NCBI RefSeq assembly: GCF_014857925.1
Contig: NZ_JACYVZ010000003.1
Location: 1 to 64,000 of the forward strand
Reading direction: 5' to 3'
Length of the DNA: 64,000 nt
Origin: Cysteiniphilum marinum
GTDB taxonomy: Bacteria > Pseudomonadota > Gammaproteobacteria > Francisellales > Francisellaceae
In this document: positions 19,558 through 28,370 of the stretch, piece by piece
Numbering within the stretch: position 1 is the first letter of the stretch
How the letters are laid out: each line of letters opens with the position of its first letter
Translations under genes and position numbers: made by a program
Notes under the pieces: generated by a model
Told to the model about the DNA's origin: nothing
Database searches by the model: none
Seen by the model: only the letters and a program-made list of their open reading frames with translations

Positions 19558-19680
19558 ATGTAATCAATAAGAATTAAGTTGAGTTTTAATTATTCCCCTC
19601 ACCCGCGCAGCTCAAGCTGCACGAACTCTCCCGTAGGGGGAGAGGTGAGAAATAACGTAACTTATTTCTTCATCATTACT
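19558..19680 (+). repeat. Family A palindromic repeat, full copy
   Basis: The right end TCATTACT (19673-19680) and AACTTATT are intact; the left end is degenerate (TGTAATCA ... AATTAAGTTGAG). The core is CCCCTCACCCGCGCAGC and CTCTCCCGTAGGGGGAGAG. Confidence 0.8.
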
Positions 19681-19748
19681 CTATTGTTGACGACAGCTTG
19701 CCTTAAGCTTGCTAAATCTGCAAGTGTGTCAGTGTGATCAGGTATAGC

Positions 19749-19917
19749 TATACCCATTGTAAATCATTTTGCGGTGTTTAATGTTGAGGAAGTTTTTGAT
19801 GATTTTGGGTGGTTGGATTGAAGGTAATAGCTAGGACTATTAGCAAAAGCCAATCACCCAAAAGTGCGAGAAATTCAATAGCAGAAATACTGTAAGATGG
19901 TTTGTGATGGGTATATA
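19749..19917 (+). repeat. Family B long palindromic element (169 bp)
   Basis: Termini TATACCCATTGTAAATCATT and GGTTTGTGATGGGTATATA are inverted. The centre GGTAATAGCTAGGACTATT is a short palindrome, and the arms pair: TTTTGGGTGGTTGG with CCAATCACCCAAAA. The whole element can fold as one long imperfect hairpin. A second copy of identical length lies at 41102. Confidence 0.85.
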
Positions 19918-19987
19918 ACAATAATGATGGACATTGGCAATGAAATCGCTGAAGATAGCAAGCATAATTAGCATGCCTTAATGTTCC

Positions 19988-22090
19988 ATGAATTTACAGC
20001 AACTTGCGACACAAAGTGGATTGTCAGTTAAAGCCACTGAGAATATTGTTTCACTGTTAAGTGAAGGGGCAACCATCCCTTTTATCGCGCGTTATCGCAA
20101 AGAAATGACAGGAGGAGCAAGTGATACAGACCTTCGAAATTTTTATGAGCATTATCAATATTTACAAAAGTTTAACACGCGCAAAGAGGAGATTATTAAC
20201 ACCTTAACCGAGCGTGGTGTATATGATGAGTCATTAAAAAAAGCGCTTAATGAAGCCAATACATTAAATGATTTAGAAGATGTCTATCAACCCTTTAAGC
20301 AAAAACGTAATACGCGAGCGCAAGTAGCGATTGAGAAAGGACTGCAACCGTTAGCAGATATTCTACTTAAAGCCTATGATAGTGAGACTGCATTTTATGA
20401 TCGTGCTAAGTCATTTGTCAGAAATGGTATAAAAACCGTTGACGAAGCAGTGCAAGGTGCGATGGATATTGTCGCTGAAATTTATGCTGATAATGCCAAA
20501 GAGCGCGCCTATGTGCGCGATCAGGTATCGCGTTTTGGTAGCTTACAGGTCAAAGCAAGCAAAACATGCAATGCCCAAGGTAACTTTGCGCAGTTTGATC
20601 AATATCAATCTAATGTTAATAAAATACCTGGGCATCGCTTGTTAGCGATCTTTCGTGGCGTGGCTGAGAAAGAGCTTAGTATCAAGATTGAGATAGACCA
20701 TGAGCGTTATAAAGAAACGATCACACGTTTTAAACTGCCAAGACACGCTGTGGGCGTGTCATCGTTGTTGATAGATGCTTACTATGATGGTTACAAGCGG
20801 TTGTTATATCCATCAATTGAACGTGAGGTAATCAATACTTTAAAAGAAAAAGCAGAAAGCTCAGCAATACATGTTTTTGCTGATAACTTGAGCCATTTAC
20901 TTATGGTGCCACCGGTTAAAGCGCATGCTGTGTTGGGTGTTGATCCTGGCTTTAAAACGGGTGCTAAGTTAGCAGTCATTGATGAAAAGGGCATGTACTT
21001 GGCGGAAGCCGTTATATATCCAGCTCCACCGCATAACAAAACAATAGAGGCTAAAAAGATCGTTAATGACTTAGTCAAAAAATACCACATTGATACTGTG
21101 GCAATTGGCAATGGTACGGCATCGCGTGAGTTACAAGATTTCTTTGCTGATTATAATAAACAAACAGAACATCAGCTGCGCTATACCGTTGTCTCTGAAG
21201 CTGGCGCTTCGGTTTATTCAGCCTCTAAAGTGGCTGATGAGGAGTATCCGCAGTTAGATGTTACGGTAAGAGGGGCGATTTCAATTGCGCAACGCTTACA
21301 AAATCCGATGGCAGCATTGGTGAAAATTGACCCTAAAGCATTAGGTGTTGGTCAATATCAGCATGATGTGGATCAAAAGAAACTGGTGCAAAAATTAAGT
21401 GATGTTACCGAAGCGGTTGTGAATAATGTTGGTGTTAATGTAAATACCGCCTCAGCGCAGTTATTGGCATATGTTGCAGGCTTAAGTCCACGCTTAGCAA
21501 AAGAAGTCGTAGCATATCGCAATAAAGTGGGTGGTTTTAAAAAAATAGCGGAGCTTAAGAAAGTCAAGGGTTTGGGAGATAAGGCCTTTGAGCAGTGCTC
21601 AGGCTTTATGCGTATTCCTGAGGCACATGATCTTTTGGATAATACCGGTGTGCATCCTGATCATTATGCGATTGCCAGAGGACTATTAACAAAATCAACT
21701 GATGAGCTAAAGCAGATCGATATTGTAAGTTTTGCCAGAATGTATAAGATTGGCGAGCCAACCTTAAGAGATATTATCAAAGAGCTGCAAAAGCCTGGGT
21801 TTGATCCACGTGATGAATTGCCCAAGGTGAGCTTTAGTGCTGAAGCCTTAGATATAGATTCGCTTAAAGTCGGTATGGTGGTTTCAGGTGTTGTGCGCAA
21901 CATCACAGATTTTGGGGTTTTTGTCGATATAGGCTTAAAAAATGATGGTATGATTCATATTTCTAAATTAAGCACTAAGCGCGTCAGTCATCCCAATGAA
22001 GTGGTCAGTTTGAATGAGCAATTGCCACAGATTAAAGTCATTAGTATTGACCTTGAACGCCAACGAGTTGGATTGAGTCTTGTCGGCTAA
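19988..22090 (+). CDS. tex: Tex-family S1 RNA-binding protein
   Basis: Tex is a conserved nucleic-acid-binding protein linked to transcription and toxin expression in Bordetella and to RNA metabolism elsewhere. The 700 residues carry the full order: N-terminal helical domain with IPFIARYRKEMTGG, a YqgF/RNase H-like domain (GVDPGFKTGAKLAVID, about 320), helix-hairpin-helix motifs (GVNVNTASAQLLAYVAGLS; GGFKKIAELKKVKGLGDKAF) and a C-terminal S1 domain (KVGMVVSGVVRNITDFGVFV). E. coli Tex is somewhat longer (about 770), mainly after the S1 domain. It stands alone; the PLP enzyme gene starts 45 bases after the stop. Confidence 0.95.
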   Translation: MNLQQLATQSGLSVKATENIVSLLSEGATIPFIARYRKEMTGGASDTDLRNFYEHYQYLQKFNTRKEEIINTLTERGVYDESLKKALNEANTLNDLEDVYQPFKQKRNTRAQVAIEKGLQPLADILLKAYDSETAFYDRAKSFVRNGIKTVDEAVQGAMDIVAEIYADNAKERAYVRDQVSRFGSLQVKASKTCNAQGNFAQFDQYQSNVNKIPGHRLLAIFRGVAEKELSIKIEIDHERYKETITRFKLPRHAVGVSSLLIDAYYDGYKRLLYPSIEREVINTLKEKAESSAIHVFADNLSHLLMVPPVKAHAVLGVDPGFKTGAKLAVIDEKGMYLAEAVIYPAPPHNKTIEAKKIVNDLVKKYHIDTVAIGNGTASRELQDFFADYNKQTEHQLRYTVVSEAGASVYSASKVADEEYPQLDVTVRGAISIAQRLQNPMAALVKIDPKALGVGQYQHDVDQKKLVQKLSDVTEAVVNNVGVNVNTASAQLLAYVAGLSPRLAKEVVAYRNKVGGFKKIAELKKVKGLGDKAFEQCSGFMRIPEAHDLLDNTGVHPDHYAIARGLLTKSTDELKQIDIVSFARMYKIGEPTLRDIIKELQKPGFDPRDELPKVSFSAEALDIDSLKVGMVVSGVVRNITDFGVFVDIGLKNDGMIHISKLSTKRVSHPNEVVSLNEQLPQIKVISIDLERQRVGLSLVG

Positions 22091-22134
22091 TATAAAAAAC
22101 ATAAAGAATATAAAAAATAAATGATTTAGAAATT

Positions 22135-23337
22135 ATGAGTAATAGTAGAATAACGCGCTTATTGCACCTTGAAAATGATGATGCATATCACGCGATGAGC
22201 ATGCCAATTTATCAAGTCAGCACTTTTGATCAACACAATAGTAATGCATTTGAATACTCACGCGTACAGAATCCAACACGTCGCTATTTAGAAGCGCAGC
22301 TGGCTATATTGGATGAAGCGCATGCGGCATTTGCGGTTAGCAGTGGTTTGTCAGCACTTAATATTGTCTTGAAGATGTTAAAAGCAGGTGATGAGCTTAT
22401 TGTTGGTTGTGATTTTTACGCAGGGTTATCGTTTATCTTGGAAGAGATGTGTGAAGATCGTGGTATTGTGATTACGCAGATTGACTTACAAGAGCCTGAT
22501 CATTTGGTTAAAGCAATAAGTGCAAAAACCAAGATGGTGTTATGCGAGACGATGTCTAATCCATTGCAAAAAATAACCCCTGTTGCTGATTTGGCAAAGA
22601 TCACCAAAGAGCACAATATTTGTTTAGTGATTGATAACTCATTGATGTCATCATACGGTTTTATGCCGCTTAAGTTTGGTGCGGATATTGCTTTGCAATC
22701 ATCTACTAAGTATCTCGTAGGGCATGCTGATGTTACCTCGGGAGTAATTGCGACCAATACACGGTTTAAAGATAAAATTGCGAAGATTATCCGTCAAACA
22801 GGCTATGCACTGGATCCATTTCAAGCGTGGCTGTTATCAAGAAGTCTAAAAACAGTGCATCTGCGCATGGCTGAGATTACTAAAAATGCAGCAGCTGTTT
22901 ATACACTATTAAAAGCAAGTAAATGCTTTAAAAGTATTTATTATGTTGGTGATTTGGCGCAAAAACATGCACGTTGGCTTAATGAAAATTGTGAGTCTTT
23001 AGGTGGACTGTTAGCGGTTGAGTGTGTTGATCAAGCTCAGTTTGAGCAGTTTTATCAGAAATTAAAATCCTATTTTCCAAAAACAGTGAGCTTTGGTGCG
23101 GTACACTCCTCTTTAAGTCATCCAGCAAGCATGTCACATAAAGATGTTCAAAAACTGCAACAAATTCAATTACAAGTTTCACCATGGTTGTTAAGATTAT
23201 CCATCGGTTGTGAGGTGTTAGCAGATACACTCACGATATTTCAGGAGTTTATCGATGAATATAATCAGGCAACAAAAACAGAAGAAACAGCAAAAGCAGA
23301 AAACACAAAAAACACAAAAAACGCAAAAAGAGCTTGA
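22135..23337 (+). CDS. Cys/Met-metabolism PLP enzyme (cystathionine gamma-synthase/lyase family)
   Basis: Fold-type I PLP enzyme of the trans-sulfuration family. Visible are the substrate/PLP region YSRVQNPTRRYLEAQLA, ETMSNPLQKITPVADLA, the Asp in CLVIDNSLMS, and the Schiff-base Lys in LQSSTKYLVGHADVTSG. I cannot tell gamma-synthase, gamma-lyase or sulfhydrylase activity from sequence. The enzyme core ends near residue 375; the last 23 or so residues are a low-complexity Lys/Glu/Thr/Asn tail, encoded by an A-rich tract that also encodes the start of the next gene in another frame. Nearby metH suits a role in methionine/cysteine supply. Confidence 0.85.
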   Translation: MSNSRITRLLHLENDDAYHAMSMPIYQVSTFDQHNSNAFEYSRVQNPTRRYLEAQLAILDEAHAAFAVSSGLSALNIVLKMLKAGDELIVGCDFYAGLSFILEEMCEDRGIVITQIDLQEPDHLVKAISAKTKMVLCETMSNPLQKITPVADLAKITKEHNICLVIDNSLMSSYGFMPLKFGADIALQSSTKYLVGHADVTSGVIATNTRFKDKIAKIIRQTGYALDPFQAWLLSRSLKTVHLRMAEITKNAAAVYTLLKASKCFKSIYYVGDLAQKHARWLNENCESLGGLLAVECVDQAQFEQFYQKLKSYFPKTVSFGAVHSSLSHPASMSHKDVQKLQQIQLQVSPWLLRLSIGCEVLADTLTIFQEFIDEYNQATKTEETAKAENTKNTKNAKRA

Positions 23338-23989
23338 AAGAAAAGCATTAGTTAATATTAAAGTCATATCCTCTGTTATTTTAGGTATTAGTCTATCTGC
23401 TTTGTTAAGTGCTTGTGCACCAGTTGTAATCGCAGGTGCCGGCGCTGCTGTTGTTGGTAGCAATGTTGCCGGCAGTAGCGTTGATGGTAAAACCAATGCC
23501 TCGGATAAATCGATTCAATTTAAAGCGATTTCATTATTAAATGATTATCCTGCACTTAAAGGCAATTCTAATGTCGAGCCGGTAGTCTTTAACCATATTA
23601 TGCTGCTATTGGGGCAAGTCCCAAGTGAGATGCTTAAAACAGAGCTTGCCAATCGCATGGCTAAAATTCCCGGCGTTAAGGTGGTCTATAATCAGCTAAC
23701 CATTGGTGATCCCGTTGATATAGGCGACTATTTGTCGGATGGCTGGATTACCTCTAAAGTGGTTTCATCGATGGTTTCAAGTGGTATCAATAGCTTGAAG
23801 TTTAAAGTGGTTACTGAGAAAGGTGTGGTTTATCTCATGGGTGTTGTAACTCAGAAAGAGGGTAATCAAGCGTCAAGTATTGCCGCGAATGTTTCTGGGG
23901 TGAAGAAAGTCATTGAGGTATATGATTATGTCTCTTATCCAGTTGAAGCACCAAAAACAGATAAACAAGCAATAGGAAAAGAAGGATGA
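23255..23989 (+). CDS. BON-domain lipoprotein (YraP/DolP-like)
   Basis: Two BON domains (about 90-140 and 150-230: KAISLLNDYPALKG; KFKVVTEKGVVYLMGVVTQKE) follow a lipoprotein signal ending LLSAC, so the mature protein is likely anchored to the outer membrane, as for DolP. The start is unusual: ATG 23255 lies within the upstream gene, with AGGAG 8 bases before it, giving an 83-base overlap and a Gln/Lys-rich N-terminus of about 30 residues before the hydrophobic signal. A later start nearer the signal peptide is possible, but the frame has no obvious second start with a good site. It overlaps the next gene by 4 bases. Confidence 0.8.
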   Translation: MNIIRQQKQKKQQKQKTQKTQKTQKELERKALVNIKVISSVILGISLSALLSACAPVVIAGAGAAVVGSNVAGSSVDGKTNASDKSIQFKAISLLNDYPALKGNSNVEPVVFNHIMLLLGQVPSEMLKTELANRMAKIPGVKVVYNQLTIGDPVDIGDYLSDGWITSKVVSSMVSSGINSLKFKVVTEKGVVYLMGVVTQKEGNQASSIAANVSGVKKVIEVYDYVSYPVEAPKTDKQAIGKEG

Positions 23990-25095
23990 TTCGTCTAATG
24001 CAAGAAAATGATGGGATAAAGACAGAAGAAGCTAAGGGAAAGAACAAGGCTTGCTATGACTATGGTGTGTTTATCGGGCGTTTTCAGCCATTTCATGTTG
24101 GACACCTGCACAATATACGCTACGGATTGTTGCATGCAAAAAAAATTATTATTTTAATTGGCTCAGCTTTTAGAGCGCCAAGTATAAAAAACCCTTTCTC
24201 TTATGAAGAGCGTCGCGCAATGATTCTATCAGATTTGCAAGCTTCGGGTATTGATCTAAAGCGTATTATTATCGAACCTGTCAATGATTGGTTTTATAAC
24301 GAAGCAGGTTGGCGCAATGAAGCACAAGAGCGAGTTGAGCAATACGCAGATAAAGATAGTCACATCGCGATTATAGGTCATCAAAAAGATGCCAGTAGTT
24401 ATTACTTGAAATGCTTCCCAACATGGCATCATATTGATGTTACTAATTTCAATGACTTTAATGCCACAGATTTTCGTGTGAAGCTATTTAAAGATCATAT
24501 ATTAGATTCAGATTATCTTATTGACAATGAGGATGACAAGGGTAGTTTAAAAACCTTGCAAGGGTATATGCAAACAGCCAGTTATCAAGCATTGTGTGAT
24601 GAATTTAACTATATCACGAATTATAAAGCTTCTTGGCAGGATGCTCCATTTAAGCCAGTCTTTGTCACCACTGATGCCATGGTGCTGTGCAACAAGCATT
24701 TATTGCTTATTCAACGAAAACAAGCACCGGGCAAAAATCTATGGGCATTACCTGGCGGTTTTCTAGATCAAGATGAGCGTGTTGTCGATGGTATACTGCG
24801 TGAATTAGAAGAGGAAACAACGCTATCCATCTCTCCAGAAAAAACACCTCAAACACTTATAGAACAAGAGGTTTTCGATCATCCGGATCGCTCATTACGC
24901 GGGCGTGTTATCACGCATTTGGGGTTGATTATGTTGCAACAAAAAGCGTTGCCACAGGTTACTGCGCAAGATGATGCCAAGGCGGTAAAATGGGTTAAGT
25001 TAGATGATGTGCTTGAGAAAATGTCCGATTGCCTTATGGATGATCACTATCAGATTATTAAGTTTATGACATCTAAGTATAAGCTGATCACCTGA
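23986..25095 (+). CDS. nadM: Bifunctional NMN adenylyltransferase / Nudix hydrolase
   Basis: The N-terminal half is a NadM-type nucleotidyltransferase with GVFIGRFQPFHVGHLHNI (HxGH motif) and an SxFR-like NPFSYEERRAMI segment, which makes NAD from NMN and ATP. The C-terminal half is a Nudix hydrolase with the box GGFLDQDERVVDGILRELEE...T, in related enzymes an ADP-ribose pyrophosphatase. This fusion is the architecture known in Francisella, where NadM serves a route through NMN. The start overlaps the lipoprotein stop (ATGA); a second ATG lies at 23998. The gene closes a three-gene overlapping cluster. Confidence 0.93.
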   Translation: MIRLMQENDGIKTEEAKGKNKACYDYGVFIGRFQPFHVGHLHNIRYGLLHAKKIIILIGSAFRAPSIKNPFSYEERRAMILSDLQASGIDLKRIIIEPVNDWFYNEAGWRNEAQERVEQYADKDSHIAIIGHQKDASSYYLKCFPTWHHIDVTNFNDFNATDFRVKLFKDHILDSDYLIDNEDDKGSLKTLQGYMQTASYQALCDEFNYITNYKASWQDAPFKPVFVTTDAMVLCNKHLLLIQRKQAPGKNLWALPGGFLDQDERVVDGILRELEEETTLSISPEKTPQTLIEQEVFDHPDRSLRGRVITHLGLIMLQQKALPQVTAQDDAKAVKWVKLDDVLEKMSDCLMDDHYQIIKFMTSKYKLIT

Positions 25096-25201
25096 TTAGT
25101 GTGCGATATTGCTGGTTTTTAGATCAAGCATTTTATTTTTTGAAATCTCTTACTAGACTTGAAACTGACTAAGATGTGTTTGAACCTAAAGGAGATTAGT
25201 T

Positions 25202-25384
25202 ATGAAAAAGATGCTATCAATTATCGTTATGGGAATGTTTTTAAGTGGTAATATGGCTTTTGCAGCAGGTACCGACTTCACCTCTAATTCGGTCATGGGT
25301 AATAAAATGATGAATAAAGATTTCAAGTCGACATCTGTTCAGCGCCAAAATGCAACCGTGTATTTTCAAGAAACCGATCTATAA
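25202..25384 (+). CDS. Small exported protein, 60 residues
   Basis: A clear Sec signal (MKKMLSIIVMGMFLSGNMAFA, cleavage after AFA) leads to a mature peptide of about 39 residues rich in Ser, Asn, Lys and Met. AAAGGAG lies 7 bases before the ATG. The frame ends 4 bases before the convergent radical-SAM remnant. No family recognised. Confidence 0.65.
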   Translation: MKKMLSIIVMGMFLSGNMAFAAGTDFTSNSVMGNKMMNKDFKSTSVQRQNATVYFQETDL

Positions 25385-25387
25385 ATC

Positions 25388-25658
25388 TTATAATGCATGA
25401 GATGTTTCTCCTCGTAGTTGCTTGGGTGTGTAGTGACAGAGTGGTTCTTCAGCTAAATAATCGCCCTTCATAAAATGCGCCCGAGCTCTGCAGCCTCCGC
25501 AGATTTTAATGTACTCACAATTACCATATTTCCCTTTGTACTTTTTAAAGTCGCGTAAATTCTTGAAGATCTCAGAATTCTGCCAAATATCTTGTAGTGA
25601 TGATTCAAAAATATTCTCGGGTGGTCTCCCATGCGATCCATTTGGGTTCAAAGTTCAT
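25388..25658 (-). pseudogene. Radical-SAM/SPASM gene remnant (internal deletion)
   Basis: The minus strand keeps both ends of a radical-SAM enzyme of the NirJ/AhbD/PqqE type. From ATG 25658 it reads [15 protein letters not shown], the conserved segment that normally precedes the CxxxCxxC iron-sulfur motif, then meets a stop. In the next frame the sequence continues as [17 protein letters not shown] and the SPASM Cys set ([16 protein letters not shown], ...PLCHYTP) to the normal C-terminus. The catalytic core of perhaps 250 codons is missing and the frame is shifted, so this is a deletion product and not a working enzyme. Confidence 0.8.
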
Positions 25659-25759
25659 AAATAGCTCAGAATAAAAAGTTTGTCGTATGGTAAACGAAGC
25701 TTACTCAAGATTCCTTGAGATAGATCAATTTTTGATGCGTTAAGTCAGCCTTAAGTGCC

Positions 25760-26356
25760 TTATTGTATTGTTAATGCATTGCTACAACCTTCAAACTGCC
25801 AGTATATAAAAGGGAAATTACTGGGGTTTTCATTTTGGCTTTGAGTACTTTTTTGCTTAGCACTGGCTTGTAGAATACGTGGGTAGGAAGAGTTATTGAC
25901 TGTATATGGCGTGAGTATAATTGTACCTTTTGGGTTGTCCAAAGTAATGCTTAAAGGGGTATATACGACTGTAGCGTTAAATGTCATTGAAAAATCAGAT
26001 GAAATGAATTGCTTACCGTTATGATCATCATCTGTGGCACTTTGAAAACAAATTTTTCCACTACTGCAATCTTCTTGACCATTGTTATAAACACCTTCTA
26101 TGGCATTTGAGTGAATGCTTTCCATAATTGCTTTTGACTGGCTAATATCAAGATAGAGTGTCGCCTGTGAAACATCAAAGCTAATACTACCATTTTTAGC
26201 ATTTCCTGGATCAAGGGTTGTGCTTTTCCAAATCGATACTTGATTGTCTGCACATAAACTTACGATGCCTCCTTGTGCTTCTGCGTTAGCATGATTTATT
26301 TGGATAAAGGCTAAGCAAATCAGTGATAAAGGGGTGAATTTTGTTGTTATAGCCAT
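25760..26356 (-). CDS. Exported protein of unknown function
   Basis: I chose ATG 26356 (MAITTKFTPLSLICLAF...), with AAAGGAA about 9 bases upstream, over the longer frame from 26419. Residues 1-25 form a signal peptide ending NHANAEA. The mature part of about 173 residues has four or five Cys (LCADNQ, DCSSGKICFQ, EGCSNAL) that could form disulfides, and looks beta-rich. No family recognised. It is divergent from the Gly-rich lipoprotein gene, with 271 bases between them. Confidence 0.6.
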   Translation of the reverse strand: MAITTKFTPLSLICLAFIQINHANAEAQGGIVSLCADNQVSIWKSTTLDPGNAKNGSISFDVSQATLYLDISQSKAIMESIHSNAIEGVYNNGQEDCSSGKICFQSATDDDHNGKQFISSDFSMTFNATVVYTPLSITLDNPKGTIILTPYTVNNSSYPRILQASAKQKSTQSQNENPSNFPFIYWQFEGCSNALTIQ

Positions 26357-26627
26357 AGATATATTCCTTTGAGTTAGTTGATCATTGTTAGGTATAGCAA
26401 AGGACGATGGATATATCAAATATCATGCAACTATGTGCCGATTGATCCCTGCTGTAACGAAACTAAGTGAAGTGATAGTGCGATTGAAAATAATGTTTTT
26501 GTTCAAAATTTATTTAAGTTTTATTTGACTGAATGTGTTTTATGCGTTAATTTGTTGCGCGAAAATAAGACAAATTATTTTCAGCATCTCCCCCTGGATA
26601 ATCAAATAAATAGGAAAAAATGTATTT

Positions 26628-27458
26628 ATGACATTCCATAAAAAAGCAATTTTTAAAACACTTCCATTATTAAGCATATCTGTTGCGGCCTTGGCACTAA
26701 CTGCTTGTGGTGGTGGCGGCTCTGATGCTGGCACCGGTGGTTCTGCTGCTTCTGTTACCCCTTTAACTATAAATCTAGATGCGGCATTGGCGCCTGGTGA
26801 GTCAGGACAAATTAGTCTGCAAACTTCATCTGATGTGTCAAAAGTTGGTGTTAATTATCAGCCTGTGAATATCGCACAAGTTATATCAAGCATCAAAACC
26901 TTAGCAGGCTCGGACTTTACGCATCACTTTACAATTAGTAATGGTAATTGTGGTACTGAATTGCAAGCACAAGGTGGTCAGTGTCAATTGCAAATTACAA
27001 GAAATAATATTCCTAATAAAGACATTAACAGATATGAGAGCGCTAGTACAATTACCATAGATGGTGTTAAGCAAAGCGTGAGTGTTAAATATGCATTAAT
27101 TGATACGCGGTTTAGCATTGAAGGTGGTAATAATCTAACAGTGAAACCTTATATCAACTTAGAGCAAGCAAATACCCCGATGTATTTTGCAGTAAATAAT
27201 ACGACAACACAGCTGACTTTATCACAAGGAAGTCAATCTTTTTGTTCATTGTCAAATGTAAGTCAATCAGGTAACCCTGTATACAAGCTGGTTAATAATG
27301 CGCAGGATTTTTCGTTGTGTACTGTAGTAGTAACAAATGCACCAAATGGCACACACATGCAAGCGTATTGGCAGTATCAAAATAACACGCCAACCAGTCC
27401 AGTGGTTAATGGCAAGTTTGTCATCAACAATAATGTCTTAACACAAGAGACAAATTAA
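26628..27458 (+). CDS. Lipoprotein of unknown function
   Basis: The lipobox LTAC at residues about 24-27 is followed by a flexible GGGGSDAGTGGSAAS linker, typical of a surface or periplasmic lipoprotein. The rest (about 230 residues) is polar and beta-rich, with paired Cys (NGNCGTELQAQGGQC; FCSLSNV...FSLCTVV). Its style resembles the Ig-like part of the large RCC1 lipoprotein at 53305, but I cannot claim homology. There is no strong ribosome-binding site (AAATAGGAAAAA upstream). Confidence 0.65.
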   Translation: MTFHKKAIFKTLPLLSISVAALALTACGGGGSDAGTGGSAASVTPLTINLDAALAPGESGQISLQTSSDVSKVGVNYQPVNIAQVISSIKTLAGSDFTHHFTISNGNCGTELQAQGGQCQLQITRNNIPNKDINRYESASTITIDGVKQSVSVKYALIDTRFSIEGGNNLTVKPYINLEQANTPMYFAVNNTTTQLTLSQGSQSFCSLSNVSQSGNPVYKLVNNAQDFSLCTVVVTNAPNGTHMQAYWQYQNNTPTSPVVNGKFVINNNVLTQETN

Positions 27459-27504
27459 GCTTTCTCTCGCAAAAATACCATGGATAAATCAGGATATGGA
27501 TGTC

Positions 27505-27538
27505 TATACCGTTTGTAAAATGGTTTGTGAGCGGTATA
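27505..27538. repeat. Family B short palindrome
   Basis: TATACCGTTTGTAAAATGG...GAGCGGTATA, about 34 bases, is the tip-only form. It sits between the lipoprotein and the grpE heat-shock promoter. Confidence 0.75.
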
Positions 27539-27572
27539 TCAATCGTTAGATGATAATTTATTAAAATAATCT

Positions 27573-27599
27573 CTTGAAAAGCACAAAAGCGCCCGCAAT
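27573..27599 (+). promoter_or_regulatory. Sigma-32-type promoter of grpE
   Basis: CTTGAAA at 27573 matches the heat-shock -35 element, and CCCGCAAT at 27592 resembles the -10 CCCCATNT at a spacing of 12. It lies 48 bases before the grpE ATG. By-eye match only; similar boxes precede dnaK and dnaJ. Confidence 0.65.
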
Positions 27600-27646
27600 T
27601 GTTACGCCGTAATAAAAAACTTAAAAAGATAATTTAAGGTGTATCA

Positions 27647-28234
27647 ATGTCACATAAACATCCAAAACAGCACGAAGAAGATTTTGAGTTGATGGCAGGG
27701 GAAGCTGCTGATCAGGAAGACACTGAATCTCAAGATATGATTGATGAAGTTATTGCACTTCGCAAAGAAAATGAGTCGCTTAAAACAACGATTGACAATA
27801 TGCAAGATACCGTTGCCACTGCTGATGATAAAGTATTACGTGCTCATGCCGAGATGGAAAATATTCGTCGCCGCGCCCAAAAAGACGTTGAGAATGCACA
27901 TAAGTTTGCTTTGGAAAAGTTCGCTAATGCACTATTACCCGTGCTTGACAGCATGGAAAAGGCTGCTGAAGTCTCAGCTGAGTCTGAGGAAGCTAAAGCG
28001 ATGTCTGAAGGTGTCATTTTAACAATGAAGATGTTAGTCGATACACTTGAGAAATTTGGTGTGACACAGCTTGATCCAGAGGGTGAGGTCTTTGATCCAA
28101 ATAAACATGAAGCGATGGCAATGTCACCTAATCCTGAGATGGATGATAATATGGTGATGAATGTCTTTCAGAAGGGGTATGAGCTTAATAATCGTGTTAT
28201 TCGTCCGGCGCGCGTTTTGGTTGTTAAAAACTAA
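27647..28234 (+). CDS. grpE: Nucleotide exchange factor GrpE
   Basis: GrpE releases ADP from DnaK in the cytoplasmic chaperone cycle. The 195-residue product has an acidic N-terminal arm, a long coiled-coil (about 37-100, ending ENIRRRAQKDVENAHKFALE) and the C-terminal beta domain (FDPNKHEAMAMS, NRVIRPARVLVV). The order grpE-dnaK-dnaJ is preserved, each gene with its own spacer and heat-shock-like promoter. Confidence 0.97.
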   Translation: MSHKHPKQHEEDFELMAGEAADQEDTESQDMIDEVIALRKENESLKTTIDNMQDTVATADDKVLRAHAEMENIRRRAQKDVENAHKFALEKFANALLPVLDSMEKAAEVSAESEEAKAMSEGVILTMKMLVDTLEKFGVTQLDPEGEVFDPNKHEAMAMSPNPEMDDNMVMNVFQKGYELNNRVIRPARVLVVKN

Positions 28235-28277
28235 GGTTTTATATTTTTTTATCATTTTGCAGATGGTATCGATGTAG

Positions 28278-28296
28278 GGGCGTATTGTATACGCCC
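28278..28296. repeat. GGGCGTAT/ATACGCCC palindrome in grpE-dnaK spacer
   Basis: An 8-bp perfect stem with a 3-base loop (GGGCGTAT-TGT-ATACGCCC). No T-run follows, so it is a weak candidate for a terminator; similar palindromes occur as dispersed repeats in other bacteria. Confidence 0.5.
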
Positions 28297-28370
28297 AGAT
28301 GTGGCAAGTCGTTAAATATAAAAACTAGGCTGATAGAACGAGAAAGTTAAAGAAATAAATAAAATAAAAA

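Larger units (their letters stand above)
19534..19987. other. Gene-free spacer holding two different repeats
   Basis: This 454-base divergent gap between the DUF4870 gene and tex contains a family A copy (19558-19680) and, 68 bases later, a full 169-bp family B element (19749-19917). Little unique sequence is left; the tex promoter must lie within or after the family B copy. Confidence 0.8.

Noticed and set aside
25202-25658. RiPP locus made of a small peptide and a SPASM enzyme
   Set aside because: The enzyme is a deletion remnant and the peptide has a Sec signal with no core motif. There is no transporter or protease nearby.
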